Assembly: GCF_036556685.1 (NCBI RefSeq)
Contig: NZ_CP140614.1
Coordinates: 682,001-746,000, forward strand
DNA from: Sulfurospirillum sp. 1612
Lineage (GTDB): Bacteria > Campylobacterota > Campylobacteria > Campylobacterales > Sulfurospirillaceae
Direction: 5' to 3'
Length of the DNA stretch: 64,000 nt
The position numbers and the translations under genes were made by a program. The notes under the pieces are model-generated. The model saw only the letters and a program-made list of their open reading frames with translations, had not been told where the DNA came from and ran no database searches. This document shows, piece after piece, positions 62,980 to 64,000 of the stretch (its first letter is position 1; each line of letters starts with the position of its first letter).

Positions 62980-63792
62980 ATGGCAAAAAATAATGAAAAA
63001 GTTCAAATTTGGGTCAAAAAAGAGACACTTGAGTATGAACAAGAGTTGAAAAAATTACAGGTAGAATTACTGAAATTTCAAAATCATGTTAAAGATGCAG
63101 GATTGCGATATTTGATGTTATTTGAGGGACGAGATGCCGCAGGGAAGGGGGGAACCATCAAGCGAATCACAGAACATCTCAATCCACGAGGCGCACGTGT
63201 TGTGGCACTTGCGAAGCCCGATGATAGGGAAAAATCTCAATGGTATTTTGAACGCTATGTCAAACACTTGCCCAGTGCCGGTGAGATTGTATTGTTTGAT
63301 CGGAGTTGGTATAACCGTGCGATGGTTGAGCCGGTGATGGGGTTCTGCACCGAGCGAGAACATCATAAATTTTTGAAAGATGCTCCTTTGTTTGAGCGTA
63401 TGATTTTAGAAGAGGGATTGAAAATTTTCAAATTTTATTTTTCTGTTTCAAAGAAAGAGCAAGCCGCGCGGTTTAAAGAAAGAGAAACCGACCCACTAAA
63501 GCAGTATAAACTCTCTCATGTGGATAAAGAGTCACAAAGATTATGGGATGAATATACCTTGGCAAAATTCATGATGTTAAGTGCTACGCATACGAATATC
63601 GCACCGTGGACGGTTGTGAAAAGCGACAACAAGAAAAAAGCGAGAATTAACACCATCAAACACATATTAAATTTTGTAGATTATCCTAATAAGATCGATG
63701 CCAAAGAGATTGAGGTCGATAAGGATATTATCGTGTATGGAAGAGATGAAACCATTCGTATGGAAAATAATCTTACGTTTTCAAAGAAATAG
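62980..63792 (+). CDS. ppk2: Polyphosphate kinase 2 (PPK2, class I type)
   Basis: 270 residues, one PPK2 domain. Walker A GRDAAGKGGT (50-59), lid and Walker B VLFDRSWYNRA (104-114). It transfers phosphate between polyphosphate and nucleotides (usually GDP or ADP). It overlaps the next, converging gene by 20 bases. Confidence 0.92.
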   Translation: MAKNNEKVQIWVKKETLEYEQELKKLQVELLKFQNHVKDAGLRYLMLFEGRDAAGKGGTIKRITEHLNPRGARVVALAKPDDREKSQWYFERYVKHLPSAGEIVLFDRSWYNRAMVEPVMGFCTEREHHKFLKDAPLFERMILEEGLKIFKFYFSVSKKEQAARFKERETDPLKQYKLSHVDKESQRLWDEYTLAKFMMLSATHTNIAPWTVVKSDNKKKARINTIKHILNFVDYPNKIDAKEIEVDKDIIVYGRDETIRMENNLTFSKK

Positions 63793-64000
63793 CGGGAAAA
63801 TAGTGTCGGATTTGTTGTATTTGTTGCTTATAATCTGGCATAAAATGTGCCACCGTGTGCCAAAATGATTGTTGATGATGTTTGTGAGAGATGTGTGCTA
63901 ATTCATGGATAATGACGTATTCGATACATCTTATTGGGAGCTGACAGAGGCTTGAATTAAAGCTAATATCATTGCGACTACTACAGCTTCCCCAGCGCCT
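63773..64000 (-). CDS. YgjP-like (DUF45) metallopeptidase-fold protein, 5' part outside the window
   Basis: The last 75 codons of a gene that begins beyond 64000. The readable part shows RRWGSCSSRNDISFN and the zinc motif HELAH with a third ligand region (HHQQSFWHTV), which is the YgjP/SprT-like DUF45 family; relatives are thought to be UTP pyrophosphatases or proteases. The stop at 63773 lies inside the ppk2 end. Incomplete only because the window stops. Confidence 0.85.
   Translation of the reverse strand, partial: RRWGSCSSRNDISFNSSLCQLPIRCIEYVIIHELAHISHKHHQQSFWHTVAHFMPDYKQQIQQIRHYFPAISLKT

Overview
This 64-kb window looks like chromosome from a free-living member of the Campylobacterota (Epsilonproteobacteria), probably a Sulfurimonas-, Sulfurospirillum- or Arcobacter-like organism. 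The DNA is A+T-rich and gene-dense. The run rplU-rpmA-obgE-proB-fmt-birA-parA-parB-atpF'FHAGDC-exbB-exbD-tonB/tolA-tolB-pal-cpoB-slyD...fabD...mtnN-ttcA is the order I recall from Campylobacter jejuni. The genus cannot be fixed from sequence alone, and no rRNA or tRNA gene was seen.

Layout. 1-523: non-coding, with nested inverted repeats that may be a mobile-element relic. 524-3580: a mercury operon (ArsR-type regulator, merA with an HMA domain, merT, merP) followed by broken reading frames. 3565-6875 (minus): a copper operon (Met/His-rich small protein, multicopper oxidase CopA, outer-membrane CopB, TlpA-like thioredoxin). 7063-11472: SDR enzyme, TerB-like protein, radical-SAM spore-photoproduct-lyase-like protein overlapping a small nucleosidase, AMMECR1 protein, EF-hand protein, DUF2062 protein. 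11625-32530: the conserved core block: ribosomal proteins, Obg, proline, formyl-Met-tRNA and biotin genes, ParAB, ATP synthase, the Tol-Pal envelope system, SlyD, a degenerate NtrC-like protein, FabD, a nitrilase-family hydrolase, MtnN and TtcA. 32519-35740 (minus): ppsA and recO. 35894-46121: gltBD, an inositol-monophosphatase-like gene, accD, rlmH, dksA, a membrane protein and dus. 46246-48120: a lone aldehyde:ferredoxin oxidoreductase. 48170-50906 (minus): Cu+-ATPase, ArsR-type regulator and CopZ-like chaperone. 50974-52555 (minus): fliN, a FliO-like gene and a small helical protein. 52727-59741: TSUP permease, uvrA, HDOD gene, polA. 59733-64000: a membrane protein, a DsbC/G-like protein, an OlsF-like double acyltransferase, PPK2 and a truncated YgjP-like metallopeptidase gene.

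How the genes work together. Three separate metal loci (mercury, periplasmic copper, cytoplasmic copper) suggest a metal-rich habitat such as sediment or a vent. Both regulators seen at these loci are ArsR-type. The ATP synthase and Tol-Pal genes form one long co-directional block. The DNA-repair genes uvrA and polA enclose an HDOD signalling gene. Most of the window is ordinary core genome. The places most worth a second look are the nucleosidase/radical-SAM/AMMECR1 cluster (8.2-10.6 kb), the stripped-down sigma54-activator-like protein at 28.6 kb, a probable AUU start codon for dus at 45189, the ArsR-controlled copper pump with repeated ATATGAT half-sites, and palindromes sitting on the promoters of aor and the DsbC/G-like gene. 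No CRISPR array, intact insertion sequence or prophage was seen.
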